Positions 17,321-26,256 are shown, numbered from the stretch's first letter. The stretch: 64,000 nucleotides of DNA from Actinospica sp035712985 (GCA_035712985.1 DASTAE010000369.1:1-64000); one strand, 5' to 3'. Translations and numbers: made by a program. Notes: generated from the letters alone by a model not told the origin.

Positions 17321-18613
17321 ATGTCCAGCACGATCCATGATTTCGCCGCGATCGGCCTCGGGCCGTTCAACCTCGGCCTGGCCTGCCTCACCGCCCCGAT
17401 ATCCGAGCTCGACGGCGTGTTCCTCGAACGCAAGCCGGAGTTCGACTGGCACCCCGGCATGCTGCTGGAGACGGCCACGCTGCAGACGCCGTTCCTCGCC
17501 GACCTCGTGACGCTCGCCGACCCCGCGTCCCCCTTCTCGTTCCTGAGTTACCTCAAGGACTCCGGCCGGCTCTACTCGTTCTACATCCGCGAGAGCTTCT
17601 ACCCGCTGCGCACCGAGTACGTGGACTACTGCCGCTGGGCCGCCACCCGGGTGCCGAGCATCCGCTTCAACCGCGACGTCACCGCGGTCGAATTCGACGA
17701 GGCGGAATCCGTCTACGTGATCAGCGCTACGAACTCGGCGTCCGGCGAGACCGAGACCTACCGAGCCCGCCGCCTCGTGCTCGGCACCGGAACCCCGCCC
17801 CACCTGCCCGAGCCGTGCCGCGGGCTCGAGGGAGACCTCGTACACAGCTCGGGCTACCTGCAGAACCGTGCGACGCTCCAGGCCAAGCGCGGCATCACGG
17901 TCGTCGGCAGCGGCCAGAGCGCGGCGGAGATCTTCCACGACCTGCTCTCGGCCATCGACGAGCACGAATACGAGCTGACGTGGATCACCCGCTCCGCGCG
18001 CTTCTTCCCGCTCGAATACACGAAGCTGACGCTGGAGATGACGTCCCCGGAGTACGTCGACTACTTCCACGCTCTGCCGCCCGAGGTACGCGACCGGCTC
18101 ATCGCGTCGCAGAAGGGGCTTTACAAGGGCATCGACTCGGACGTCATCAACGACATCTTCGACCTGCTCTACATCAAGGCACAGCACAAGGACGGCACAC
18201 GGGCCCGGCTTCTGACCAACACGGAGCTCACCGGCGCCGCATACGACGCTTCCGGCGGCCGCTATGCGCTGGATCTGCGGCAGGCCGAGCAGGGACGCGA
18301 CTTCCGGATCGCCACCGAGGGCCTGATCCTGGCCACCGGCTACCGCCATCAGGTCCCTGCGTTCCTCGCCCCGATCCGCGACCGCATCCGCTGGGACGAG
18401 CACGGCCGCTTCGACGTGCGACGGGATTACAGCGTGGACGACGCCGGTGACGAGATCTTCGTGCAGAACGCCGAGTTGCACACGCACGGCCTCGTGGCGC
18501 CGGACCTGGGCATGGCCGCGTACCGCAACTCGTGGATCATTCGCGCGCTGCTGGGCCGCGAGTACTACCCGATCGAGCGCGCGATCGCGTTCCAGGAGTT
18601 CGGTGCCCCGTGA
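17321..18613 (+). CDS. desB: Cadaverine N-monooxygenase
   Basis: A 430-residue FAD/NADPH N-hydroxylating monooxygenase (IucD/PvdA family) that makes N-hydroxycadaverine. The FAD site is GLGPFNLGLA near the N-terminus, the NADPH site is VVGSGQSAAE near residue 196, and the C-terminal ATGYRHQVPAFL is also a family hallmark. The stop overlaps desC as GTGA. Confidence 0.95.
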   Translation: MSSTIHDFAAIGLGPFNLGLACLTAPISELDGVFLERKPEFDWHPGMLLETATLQTPFLADLVTLADPASPFSFLSYLKDSGRLYSFYIRESFYPLRTEYVDYCRWAATRVPSIRFNRDVTAVEFDEAESVYVISATNSASGETETYRARRLVLGTGTPPHLPEPCRGLEGDLVHSSGYLQNRATLQAKRGITVVGSGQSAAEIFHDLLSAIDEHEYELTWITRSARFFPLEYTKLTLEMTSPEYVDYFHALPPEVRDRLIASQKGLYKGIDSDVINDIFDLLYIKAQHKDGTRARLLTNTELTGAAYDASGGRYALDLRQAEQGRDFRIATEGLILATGYRHQVPAFLAPIRDRIRWDEHGRFDVRRDYSVDDAGDEIFVQNAELHTHGLVAPDLGMAAYRNSWIIRALLGREYYPIERAIAFQEFGAP

Positions 18614-19158
18614 CCGACATCGTCTATGGCCGCGATGACTCGCGCCTCGGCCGCTTCGAGCTGCGGCCGGTGGACCCCCCGAAGGACGCCGGACTGTTGC
18701 ACGCCTGGGTCACCGATCCCAAGTCCGTCTTCTGGCTGATGCAGGACGCTGACGTCGCCGATGTAGAACGCGAATACGCCCTGATCGCCGCCAGCGACCA
18801 CCACGAGGCGTATGTCGGGCTGCATGACGGCGTGCCCGCGTTCCTGGTCGAGAAGTACGACCCCGCGCGCAGTGACCTCGCGGCGCATTACGAGGTGCGA
18901 AACGGCGACGTCGGCATGCACTTCCTCACCGCGCCGACCGAGGCGCCGCTGCACGGATTCACCCGCGCGGTGTTGGCCACGGTCATGGAGTTCCTGTTCG
19001 CCGATCCGGCCACGTGGCGCGTCGTCGTCGAGCCGGACGTGCGCAACGCGGCCGTGCGCCGGCTGAATGCCTCGGTCGGATTCCGCATCGAGCACGAGAT
19101 CACCCTGGCCGAGAAGACGGCCTATCTCAGCACCTGCACCCGGGAGCAGAACCGATGA
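18610..19158 (+). CDS. desC: Siderophore N-acyltransferase
   Basis: A 182-residue GNAT-fold acyl-CoA transferase of the RhbD/IucB type. It acylates N-hydroxycadaverine with succinyl-CoA or acetyl-CoA to give the hydroxamates joined by DesD. Typical segments are FELRPVDPPKDAGLLHAW, WLMQDADV and VVEPDVRNAAVRRLN. GTG at 18610 is chosen from the 4-bp coupling with desB; it is coupled by ATGA to desD as well. Confidence 0.93.
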   Translation: MTDIVYGRDDSRLGRFELRPVDPPKDAGLLHAWVTDPKSVFWLMQDADVADVEREYALIAASDHHEAYVGLHDGVPAFLVEKYDPARSDLAAHYEVRNGDVGMHFLTAPTEAPLHGFTRAVLATVMEFLFADPATWRVVVEPDVRNAAVRRLNASVGFRIEHEITLAEKTAYLSTCTREQNR

Positions 19159-21014
19159 ACCGCACAGTGATAACAGGCCCACCGCGAAGCGCCCCCGGAG
19201 GTGAGTGCGAGCAGGGAGCGGCGGCCGGAATGGGTGAGCCGGGTGCTGCCGTGGCGCATTTGGCGCCGGAGCATTGGGAGCGGGCTAATCGGCATGTGGT
19301 GCGGAAGGCGTTGGCGGAGTTCGCGCATGAGCGGTTGATCAATCCGCAGGTCGTTGGTGACGGGCGGTATGTCGTCGTCAGTGACGACGGGGGGATTGAG
19401 TACGTGTTCAGGGCGGATGTGCTGGCGCTGGATCACTGGCGGATTGATGCGGGGAGCATCGTTCGGCGGCGGGTTGCCACGGGGGAGGAGATGGGGGTCG
19501 ATGCGCTCGATCTGATCCTTGATCTGCGGCATGGGTTGAGTCTTACGCCGACGGTGCTGCCGGTGTATTTGGAGGAGATCGGCAGCACGCTGGCGTCCGC
19601 CGCGTACAAGTTGGCGGGGGAGCACGTTACTGCGGCGGAGCTGGCGGTCGCGGGGTTTCAGGACGTTGAGGCGGGGATGACGGAGGGGCATCCGTGCTTC
19701 GTCGCCAATAACGGGCGTCTTGGGTTCGATGCCGTCGAGTATCTGCGGTATGCGCCGGAGGCCGGGCGTGCCGTGCGACTGGTTTGGGTGGCGGCGCGTC
19801 GGGAGTCGGCGACGTTTACGGCGGGCGCGGGGCTTGAGTACTCGCGGTTCGTGGAGGATGAGCTTGGTGCGGTGACGTTGGAGCGGTTCCGGGCTACGGT
19901 GGCGGGGCTTGGGCTGTCGTTGGACGACTATCTGCTGATTCCGGTGCATCCGTGGCAGTGGACGAACAAGCTCGCCGTGACGTACGCGGGCGAGTTGGCG
20001 CGGCGGGATCTCGTGTGTCTGGGGTACGGGGACGACGCGTACCGGGCACAGCAGTCGATTCGGACGTTCTTCAACGGGTCGGCGCCGGGGAAGTGCTACG
20101 TCAAGACTGCTTTGTCCGTGCTGAATATGGGGTTCATGCGGGGGTTGTCGGCCGCGTATATGGAGGCCACGCCGGCGATCAACGACTGGCTGTATCAGTT
20201 GGTCGCCGGGGACCCGGTGCTCAGGGCGTGCGGGTTCGGGATCCTTCGGGAGCGAGCGGCGGTCGGGTATCGGCATCGGCAGTACGGGGTGGCCGGCGGG
20301 AAGGGGTCGCCGTATCTGAAGATGCTCGCCGCGCTGTGGCGGGAGAGCCCGGTGCCGCGGCTCGGGCCCGGGGAGCGGGTGATGACGATGGCCGCTCTGC
20401 TGCACGTGGACCGGGACGGCAACTCGCTCGCTTCGGCGTTGATCGCGGAGTCGGGGCGTGGGGCGCGGGAGTGGGTGCGGGCGTATCTCGACGCGTACCT
20501 GGTGCCGGTACTGCACTGCTTCTACGCGTACGGACTCGTCTATATGCCGCACGGGGAGAACGTGATCCTCGTGCTCGACGAGGCGCACACAGTGCGGCGC
20601 GTGCTGTTCAAGGACATCGCGGAGGAGATCGCGGTGCTCGATCCCAGGACGCCGCTGCCGGAGGGGGTGGCGCGGATCCGGGCGGACGTGCCCGACGAGT
20701 TGCGGGTGCTGTCGATCTTCACGGACGTGTTCGACTGCTTCCTGCGGTTCCTCGGCGCGATCCTGGAGGAGGAGTGCGACCTCTGGCCGGTGGTCGCGCA
20801 GTGCGTGGCGGACTACCAGCAGACGCATCCGGAGTTCGCCGATCGGTTCGCGGCGTCCGATCTGTTCGCGGAGCGTTTCCCGCTGTCCTGCCTGAACCGG
20901 CTCCAGTTGCGCGACAACCGGCAGATGGTGGATCTGGCGGATCCGGCGAGCGCGCTGCAGCTCGCGGGCACGCTGGAGAACCCGATCGCGAAGTACCGAC
21001 TGCGGGGAGTGTGA
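19155..21014 (+). CDS. desD: Desferrioxamine synthetase, NRPS-independent (IucA/IucC family)
   Basis: A 619-residue ATP-dependent condensing enzyme that oligomerises and cyclises hydroxamate units. Motifs: HPWQWTNKL, QQSIRTFFN, CYVKTALSVLNMGF, GYRHRQYG, PHGENVILVLDEA and the C-terminal FerR-like fold. The ATG at 19155 follows GGGAG and overlaps the desC stop; an ATG about 26 codons in, also preceded by GGGAG, is an alternative. Codons across the first two thirds are unusually G- and T-ending compared with the C-ending neighbours. The desE/desF uptake and release genes are not adjacent. Confidence 0.95.
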   Translation: MNRTVITGPPRSAPGGECEQGAAAGMGEPGAAVAHLAPEHWERANRHVVRKALAEFAHERLINPQVVGDGRYVVVSDDGGIEYVFRADVLALDHWRIDAGSIVRRRVATGEEMGVDALDLILDLRHGLSLTPTVLPVYLEEIGSTLASAAYKLAGEHVTAAELAVAGFQDVEAGMTEGHPCFVANNGRLGFDAVEYLRYAPEAGRAVRLVWVAARRESATFTAGAGLEYSRFVEDELGAVTLERFRATVAGLGLSLDDYLLIPVHPWQWTNKLAVTYAGELARRDLVCLGYGDDAYRAQQSIRTFFNGSAPGKCYVKTALSVLNMGFMRGLSAAYMEATPAINDWLYQLVAGDPVLRACGFGILRERAAVGYRHRQYGVAGGKGSPYLKMLAALWRESPVPRLGPGERVMTMAALLHVDRDGNSLASALIAESGRGAREWVRAYLDAYLVPVLHCFYAYGLVYMPHGENVILVLDEAHTVRRVLFKDIAEEIAVLDPRTPLPEGVARIRADVPDELRVLSIFTDVFDCFLRFLGAILEEECDLWPVVAQCVADYQQTHPEFADRFAASDLFAERFPLSCLNRLQLRDNRQMVDLADPASALQLAGTLENPIAKYRLRGV

Positions 21015-21089
21015 CACGCGGTTAACACTCGGGGTCTTCGCGCGTGACACGGGCGCGGTGTCCTGTTCAGCGACCCGCCGAGACGAAGG
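21015..21089 (+). other. Gap between desD and the riboswitch
   Basis: No gene. CACGCG (21016-21021) can pair with CGCGTG about 20 nt later, and GACAC/GTGTC flank GGGCGCG; these weak hairpins may end desD transcription. A promoter for the guanidine operon must lie here, but I see no convincing -35/-10 pair. Confidence 0.3.
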
Positions 21090-21200
21090 CGGGGCGCGTC
21101 TAGGGTTCCGTCGGCCGGGGACACACCGGCCGGGGCTGGTCCGAGAGATGCAGGCAGGGCCTCGCGGTCCTGTTCCACGGCGGGAGAAAAGCCCGGGAGG
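21090..21200 (+). ncRNA. Guanidine-I riboswitch aptamer (ykkC class)
   Basis: The conserved blocks occur in order: CTAGGGTTCCG at 21100-21110, CTGGTCCGAGAG at 21136-21147, and the terminal CGGCGGGAGAAAAGCCCGGGAG segment at about 21179-21199. Complementary arms (for example GGCCGGGG/CCGGCC near 21113-21134) lie between them. This class binds free guanidinium and turns on export or degradation genes. The next genes are a permease, two DUF1989 proteins, a urea/guanidine carboxylase part and allophanate hydrolase, exactly the established regulon. Confidence 0.93.
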
Positions 21201-21220
21201 CCTGGTGAGCTCCACCCCGT

Positions 21221-21326
21221 AGCCGGGGCGGGGCCCGGCTCTCGGAGTGTGCCGTGGCAGTGATTCCCAGCTTTTCGCTACCCCTCTCCACAGGCGGCCG
21301 ACGGCGCTCCTCGCCGTTCGGCCGCC
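21221..21326 (+). terminator. Riboswitch expression platform with strong terminator-like hairpin
   Basis: A 7-bp hairpin (AGCCGGG 21221-21227 with CCCGGCT 21234-21240) is followed by a much stronger one: the arm at 21293-21306 pairs with 21312-21326 (14 pairs, one bulged base, 5-nt loop) and is followed by TTCCCCT. It lies between the aptamer and the likely GTG start at 21362, so it is a candidate intrinsic terminator or RNA switch for guanidine control. Confidence 0.6.
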
Positions 21327-21361
21327 TTCCCCTGCGCTCGCGCGGAAAGGCGGCCATCGTC

Positions 21362-22873
21362 GTGTCAACCGTCATAGCTCCGGTGGCCGAGGGCGCGGAC
21401 GCCCTCGACGCCGCCGACCTCTCCGAATTCGGCTACTCGCAGCAGCTCCGGCGCGGCCTCGGCTCCTATGCCTCCTTCGCCGCCGGATTCTCCTTCGTGT
21501 CGATCCTGACCACGGTCTTCCAGCTGTTCTCCTTCGGCTACAGCTTCGGCGGTCCGGCGTTCTTCTGGACCTGGCCGCTGGTGTTCGCGGGCCAGTTCCT
21601 GGTCGCGCTGTGCTTCGCCGAGCTGGCCGCGCGCTACCCGATCTCGGGCTGCGTCTATCAGTGGTCGCGGCGGATGTCGACCGGCCTGGTCGGGCACTTC
21701 GCGGGATGGACGATGCTGATCGGGCAGGTCGTCAGCGTGTCGGCGGCGGCGATCGCGCTGCAGGTCGTGCTGCCGTCCGTGTGGTCCGGCTTCCAGCTGT
21801 TCGGCGGGGATCCGGCGCTGACGAGCCGGTCGGGCGCGACGAACGCGGTGCTGCTCGGCGCGATCCTGATCGCGCTGACCACGCTCGTCTCGGCGGTCGG
21901 GGTCAAGCTCACGGCGCTCATCAACAGCATCGGCGTGACCTGCGAGCTGATCGGTGTCGCGGCGCTCGTCGTGCTGCTGTTCGCTCACTCCACGCGCGGT
22001 CCGGGCGTCGTCACGCACACGGAGGGGGCCGCGGGCGGCGGCTCGTACGTGTGGCCGTTCCTGGTCTCCGCGCTGATGGCGGCGTACGTCATGTACGGCT
22101 TCGACAGCGCGGGCGAGCTGAGCGAGGAGACGCGTTCGCCGCGCAAGACGGCTCCTCGGGCGATCCTCAAGGCCCTGGCGGTGTCCGGCGCGGGTGGCGC
22201 GGCGCTGCTGCTGGCGGCGCTGATGGCGGCCCCCTCGCTCACCGACGGCCAGCTCGCCACGAACGGCCTGCCGTACGTCGTCACCAGCCGCCTCGGCGAG
22301 GGGCTCGGCCGCGCGGTGCTCGTGGACGTGGCGATCGCGATCTGCGTGTGCACGCTGGCCATCCAGACCGCGGCTTCGCGGCTGACGTACTCGATGTCGC
22401 GGGACGGGGTGCTGCCCGGCGCCAAGCGGCTCGCGAAGGTGTCGGAGCGCACCGGCACGCCGGTCCTGCCGACGATCCTCATCGGCGTCGCGGCGATCGC
22501 GATCCTCGGCGTGAACGTCGGGCAGGCGCAGCTGTTCACCGCGATCACGAGCGTGGCCGTGGTCATCGTCTACCTCGCGTATCTGCTGGTCACGCTGCCG
22601 ATGCTGGTCCAGCGCACGCGAGGCGGCCTGGAGCCCGCGGGTCCCGGCCGGTTCTCGCTCGGCCGCTGGGGGCTGCCGATCAACGCCCTCGCCGTCGTCT
22701 ACGGGCTCTTCATGGCCGTGAACATGGCGTGGCCGCGGCAGGCGGTCTACGACCCGGCCGGCGGCCACTGGTACCTGCAGTTCTTCGCGCTGCTCTTCCT
22801 CGGCGGCGTGGCGGTGCTCGGATACGCGGCGTACGTGCTGGCGAACCGGGCCCGTGCCGAGGTGAACGCGTGA
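21362..22873 (+). CDS. APC-family permease of the guanidine operon
   Basis: A 503-residue membrane protein with about 12 hydrophobic helices, of the amino acid-polyamine-organocation family found with urea/guanidine carboxylase genes; the likely cargo is guanidine or a guanidino compound. The family-typical start is GYSQQLRRGLGSYASFAAGFSF. GTG at 21362 is preferred: the in-frame GTG at 21254, though preceded by CGGAG, would add an Arg-rich tail translated across the terminator-like hairpin, using codons (TTT, CTA, ACA, GGA) rare in this genome. The stop overlaps the next gene. Confidence 0.85.
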   Translation: MSTVIAPVAEGADALDAADLSEFGYSQQLRRGLGSYASFAAGFSFVSILTTVFQLFSFGYSFGGPAFFWTWPLVFAGQFLVALCFAELAARYPISGCVYQWSRRMSTGLVGHFAGWTMLIGQVVSVSAAAIALQVVLPSVWSGFQLFGGDPALTSRSGATNAVLLGAILIALTTLVSAVGVKLTALINSIGVTCELIGVAALVVLLFAHSTRGPGVVTHTEGAAGGGSYVWPFLVSALMAAYVMYGFDSAGELSEETRSPRKTAPRAILKALAVSGAGGAALLLAALMAAPSLTDGQLATNGLPYVVTSRLGEGLGRAVLVDVAIAICVCTLAIQTAASRLTYSMSRDGVLPGAKRLAKVSERTGTPVLPTILIGVAAIAILGVNVGQAQLFTAITSVAVVIVYLAYLLVTLPMLVQRTRGGLEPAGPGRFSLGRWGLPINALAVVYGLFMAVNMAWPRQAVYDPAGGHWYLQFFALLFLGGVAVLGYAAYVLANRARAEVNA

Positions 22874-23586
22874 GCGGCGAGGCCTACACGATCGAGGTCC
22901 CGGGCGGCGAGGCCGAGTCGCTGCGCCTGCGCCGCCATCGGACGCTCACACTGCGGGCGCTCGGCCCGAACGCGAACGCGGCGATGCTGATCTACGCGCT
23001 CGAGGACCCGACCGAGCGGCTGAACGTGCCCGACACGCTCAAGGCGCAGATGTCCGCGCGGATCAGGCCGCCGATGACGCTGATGTCCGACATGGGCCGC
23101 GCGCTCGCCTCGGTCACCGGGTCGAGCCTGGACTGGCACGACGCGATCACCGGGCACAGTCTGCCGGGCCCCGTCGAGGCGCGGTACGGTCCGTCCTCGT
23201 ACGCGGCGGACCGGAACGACTGGCGGCGCAGTGCGCGTTTCGGCCTGCTCGCCGAGTTGTGGAAGCACGATCTCGGCGCGCGCGACCTGCACGCGAATAT
23301 CAACTTCTTCAGCAAAGTCGCGGCGGCCGGTGACGAGCGCGGGACCCTGGCCTACGTGCCCGGACACGCGTCGGAGGGCGACTGGGTGACGCTGCGTTCC
23401 GAGATCGACCTGCTCGTCGTGCTGTCCACGGCGCCGCATCCGCTCGATCCGCGTGAGGAGTGGGATCCGGCGGGCGTCGCGCTGACCGTCGCCGAGTGCG
23501 AAGCCCCCGGCGCCGACGACGCGTCGCGCAACTGGCGCGGGGAGACGGGGCGTTCGCTGGAACTGGCCGAGAGGAGCTACGCGTGA
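22870..23586 (+). CDS. DUF1989 protein, urea carboxylase-associated protein 2 type (carboxyguanidine deiminase subunit)
   Basis: A 238-residue DUF1989 protein. In guanidine operons paired DUF1989 proteins form the carboxyguanidine deiminase (CgdAB) that turns carboxyguanidine into allophanate. Visible family features are PNANAAMLIYAL, NVPDTLKAQM, LMSDMGRALAS and HANINFFSKV. It is the longer of the two paralogs and is coupled by GTGA on both sides. Assignment as subunit 2 rests on length and position. Confidence 0.86.
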   Translation: MSGEAYTIEVPGGEAESLRLRRHRTLTLRALGPNANAAMLIYALEDPTERLNVPDTLKAQMSARIRPPMTLMSDMGRALASVTGSSLDWHDAITGHSLPGPVEARYGPSSYAADRNDWRRSARFGLLAELWKHDLGARDLHANINFFSKVAAAGDERGTLAYVPGHASEGDWVTLRSEIDLLVVLSTAPHPLDPREEWDPAGVALTVAECEAPGADDASRNWRGETGRSLELAERSYA

Positions 23587-24200
23587 GCGACGAATTCGTG
23601 CTCGACGACGTCGTCGAGGCCGGTGACGGCTGGATCGGCGAGATCCCGGTCGGGACGATCCTGCGCATCACCGACCTGCACGGCAACCAGGCGGTCGACA
23701 CGCTCTTCTACGACGCGCACGACTACGCGAACCGGTACAGCGCGATGGACACGATCCGCGAGCAGGGCGCCGTCTACCTGACCACCGGCTCGGTGTTGAT
23801 GACAGTGAACTGCGATCCGCTCGCGACGATCGTGGCCGACACCTGCGGCCGGCACGACACGCTCGGCGGCGCGTGCTCGCAGGAGAGCAACGTGGTGCGC
23901 TACGGACAGCACACCCGGCACCAGCACGCGTGTCGGACGACGTTCGTGCGCAAGGCGAAGGAGTGGGGGAGGGGACTGGAGAAGCGGGACATCGCGCACA
24001 ACATCAACTTCTTCATGAACGTCCCGGTGACCGCAGACGGCGGCCTGACCTTCGAGGACGGCGTGTCGGCGCCGGGGAAGTACCTGGAGCTGCGGGCCGA
24101 GCGCGACCTGCTGATGCTGATCTCCAACTGCCCGCAGCTGAACAATCCGTGCAACGGCTACGATCCGACCGCGATCCGGCTGACCGGGCGGCGCTCGTGA
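23583..24200 (+). CDS. DUF1989 protein, urea carboxylase-associated protein 1 type (carboxyguanidine deiminase subunit)
   Basis: A 205-residue DUF1989 protein, partner of the preceding one. It keeps the likely metal site residues ADTCGRHDTLGGACS and HNINFFMNVPV, and a C-terminal LLMLISNCPQLNNPCNGY typical of the family. Proposed role: hydrolysis of carboxyguanidine to allophanate and ammonia between the carboxylase and allophanate hydrolase steps. GTG at 23583 overlaps the upstream stop, and its own stop overlaps the carboxylase start. Confidence 0.88.
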   Translation: MSDEFVLDDVVEAGDGWIGEIPVGTILRITDLHGNQAVDTLFYDAHDYANRYSAMDTIREQGAVYLTTGSVLMTVNCDPLATIVADTCGRHDTLGGACSQESNVVRYGQHTRHQHACRTTFVRKAKEWGRGLEKRDIAHNINFFMNVPVTADGGLTFEDGVSAPGKYLELRAERDLLMLISNCPQLNNPCNGYDPTAIRLTGRRS

Positions 24201-26254
24201 ACCAGGCGCGGATCGAGGTCCTGGCGGCCGGCGTGCAGACCGCGGTCCAGGATCTCGGCGGGCGGCGTGGGCTGTGGGGCGTGGGCGTGCCGCCGTCGGG
24301 GGCTTATGACGAGCTGTCGTTCGCGCTGGCGAACCTGGCCGTGGGCAACGATCCCGGGGCGGCCGGGCTCGAGGCGGTGCTGGTCGGGCCGACGCTGCGG
24401 TTCCATGTCGGGGCGGAGCGGGGCGGGCATGTGCTCGCCGCGCTGACCGGGGCCTGCGCCAACGCACGGCTTGACGGGCGCCGGATACGGCCCGGTGAGC
24501 CCTTCGCCGTGGTTGACGGCTCAGTGCTCGAATTCGGAGCGTGCGGACCGTCCGGGCTGCGCGGGTATCTCGCGGTGCGCGGCGGGTTCGCGGTTCCGCG
24601 CGTCCTCGGCAGCCGGGCCACGTTCCTGCTGGGCGGTTTCGGCGGCGGCGTGGGCCGGGCGCTGGAGGCCGGCGACGAGCTCGGCGTCGGCAGGGACGAG
24701 AACTGCGCCGCCCCGGCCGAGCTCGGGCCGATCCTGCCCGAGCTGACGAGCAGTTGGACGCTGCGGGTGATTCCCGGTCCGCACGGCGCGCCGGACTACT
24801 TCACGGGACCCGCGCTGGCGGACCTGTTCGCGGCGGGCTGGGAGGTCGACCACCGCAGCGACCGGACCGGCGTCCGGCTCGCCGGGCCGGCCGTCGAGTT
24901 CGCGCGGGCGGACGGCGGCGAGGCGGGGCTGCACCCGTGCAACATCCACGACTCGGCCTATCCGATCGGCGGCATCATGGTCTCCGGCGACACGCCGGTG
25001 ATCGTCGGGCCGGACGGCCCGAGTCTCGGCGGGTTCGTCGTGCCCGCGGCGGTGATCCAGGCGGACCTGTGGAAGCTGGGCCAGTTGCGGCCCGGCGACC
25101 GGGTGCGCCTCGAACCGGTCACGCCGCAGGCGGCCGAGCTCGCGGGGATCGAGCGCCGCGAACTGCTGGCCGATCCGAGGGCGGCCGTGGCCTCGGTCCT
25201 GTTCCCGGCTCCGCTGCCCCCGGCACCGAAGCAGCTGATTCCGGTCGCCACCTGGGACCGGCCGGAGCCGCTGGTCGCGCTCGAGGATCTGTCGATCCGG
25301 TTCAGCGGCGATCATCATCTGCTCGTCGAGGCGGGTCCGGCGCGGCTCGATCTGACCATGCGCGCGCGGGTCCACCTGCTGCATCGGGAGCTGACCGCGC
25401 GCGGGCTGCTCGGCGCCGCGGCGGGCGTGCCGGAGAACGTCGAGGGCGTCAGGTCCCTGCTGCTCGGCTTCGATCCGCGCCGGGTGGATCCGCGACGGCT
25501 GGCCGAGCGGATCGGGGAGGCGTGGCTCAGCACGCCCGATCCGGCCGGGGTCGAGCTGCCGGTGCGCGAGGTGACGATGCCGATCTGCTTCGACGATCCG
25601 GACGCGCACGAGGCGATGCGGCGCTACCAGCGCGGCGTGCGGCCGGACGCGCCGTGGTGCCCCGACAACGTCGAGTTCATCCGCCGTGTCAATGGTCTGA
25701 GCTCGCGTGACGAGGTGTTCGAGATCGTGCGGAAGGCGACCTACCTGGTCATCGGGCTCGGCGACGTGTACCTCGGGGCGCCGGTGGCGGTGCCGCTGGA
25801 TCCGGCGCATCGGCTGGTGACCACGAAGTACGACCCGCCGCGCACCTGGACGCCGGAGAACGCGGTCGGCATCGGCGGCGCATACCTGTGCGTGTACGGC
25901 ATGGAGGGGCCCGGCGGCTACCAGCTCGTGGGCCGCACGGTCCCCGTTTGGCGCAAGCCGCCGCCGGACACGGAGGGCGCGCCGTCGACCGCGGATCCGT
26001 GGCTGCTGCGCACCTTCGACCTGCTGCGGTTCGAGCCGGTCGGGCACGATGAGTTGATGGAGCTGCGCGCGGGGATCGCGGACGGCAGCCAGGGCCTGAG
26101 CCTGCGGCCGACGACGCTCGACCTGGGCACGCTGCCCGGCCCGGAGAGCCCGCTGCCCCCCGAGACGGCGGAGTTCACCCGGAACCGCGAGCGGGCGTTC
26201 GCCGCCGAGCGGGCCCGCTGGGCCGAGGCCGCCGCACTGAAGACAGGAGCCTGA
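24197..26254 (+). CDS. Guanidine/urea carboxylase, carboxyltransferase half only
   Basis: A 685-residue protein with the two carboxyltransferase subdomains: AHS2/KipA-like (about 1-310; VQDLGGRRGLWGVGVPPSGA, CNIHDSAYPIGG at 248-259) and AHS1/KipI-like (about 335-560; NVEGVRSLLLGFDP, then CFDDPDAHEAMRRYQ), plus the linker that normally leads to the biotin carrier (ENAVGIGGAYLCVYGMEGPGGYQLVGR). Full-length urea/guanidine carboxylases are about 1200 residues with an N-terminal biotin carboxylase and a C-terminal biotin carrier. Both are absent here: no ATP-grasp domain, and the protein ends without an MKM biotin site. Clean GTGA coupling and a normal gap to the next gene argue against a recent deletion. 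It must take carboxybiotin from a carrier encoded elsewhere or have another role. Confidence 0.9.
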   Translation: MNQARIEVLAAGVQTAVQDLGGRRGLWGVGVPPSGAYDELSFALANLAVGNDPGAAGLEAVLVGPTLRFHVGAERGGHVLAALTGACANARLDGRRIRPGEPFAVVDGSVLEFGACGPSGLRGYLAVRGGFAVPRVLGSRATFLLGGFGGGVGRALEAGDELGVGRDENCAAPAELGPILPELTSSWTLRVIPGPHGAPDYFTGPALADLFAAGWEVDHRSDRTGVRLAGPAVEFARADGGEAGLHPCNIHDSAYPIGGIMVSGDTPVIVGPDGPSLGGFVVPAAVIQADLWKLGQLRPGDRVRLEPVTPQAAELAGIERRELLADPRAAVASVLFPAPLPPAPKQLIPVATWDRPEPLVALEDLSIRFSGDHHLLVEAGPARLDLTMRARVHLLHRELTARGLLGAAAGVPENVEGVRSLLLGFDPRRVDPRRLAERIGEAWLSTPDPAGVELPVREVTMPICFDDPDAHEAMRRYQRGVRPDAPWCPDNVEFIRRVNGLSSRDEVFEIVRKATYLVIGLGDVYLGAPVAVPLDPAHRLVTTKYDPPRTWTPENAVGIGGAYLCVYGMEGPGGYQLVGRTVPVWRKPPPDTEGAPSTADPWLLRTFDLLRFEPVGHDELMELRAGIADGSQGLSLRPTTLDLGTLPGPESPLPPETAEFTRNRERAFAAERARWAEAAALKTGA

Positions 26255-26256
26255 CG

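Noticed and set aside
21254..21361. GTG at 21254 as start of the guanidine-operon permease
   Set aside because: It has a possible CGGAG site, but translation would run through a strong hairpin and use rare codons, and the extension is Arg-rich and unlike permease N-termini. Kept only as an alternative.
19122..21368. A 748-codon frame antisense to desD and the riboswitch
   Set aside because: desD is unambiguous; the long antisense frame follows from its G/T-ending codons.
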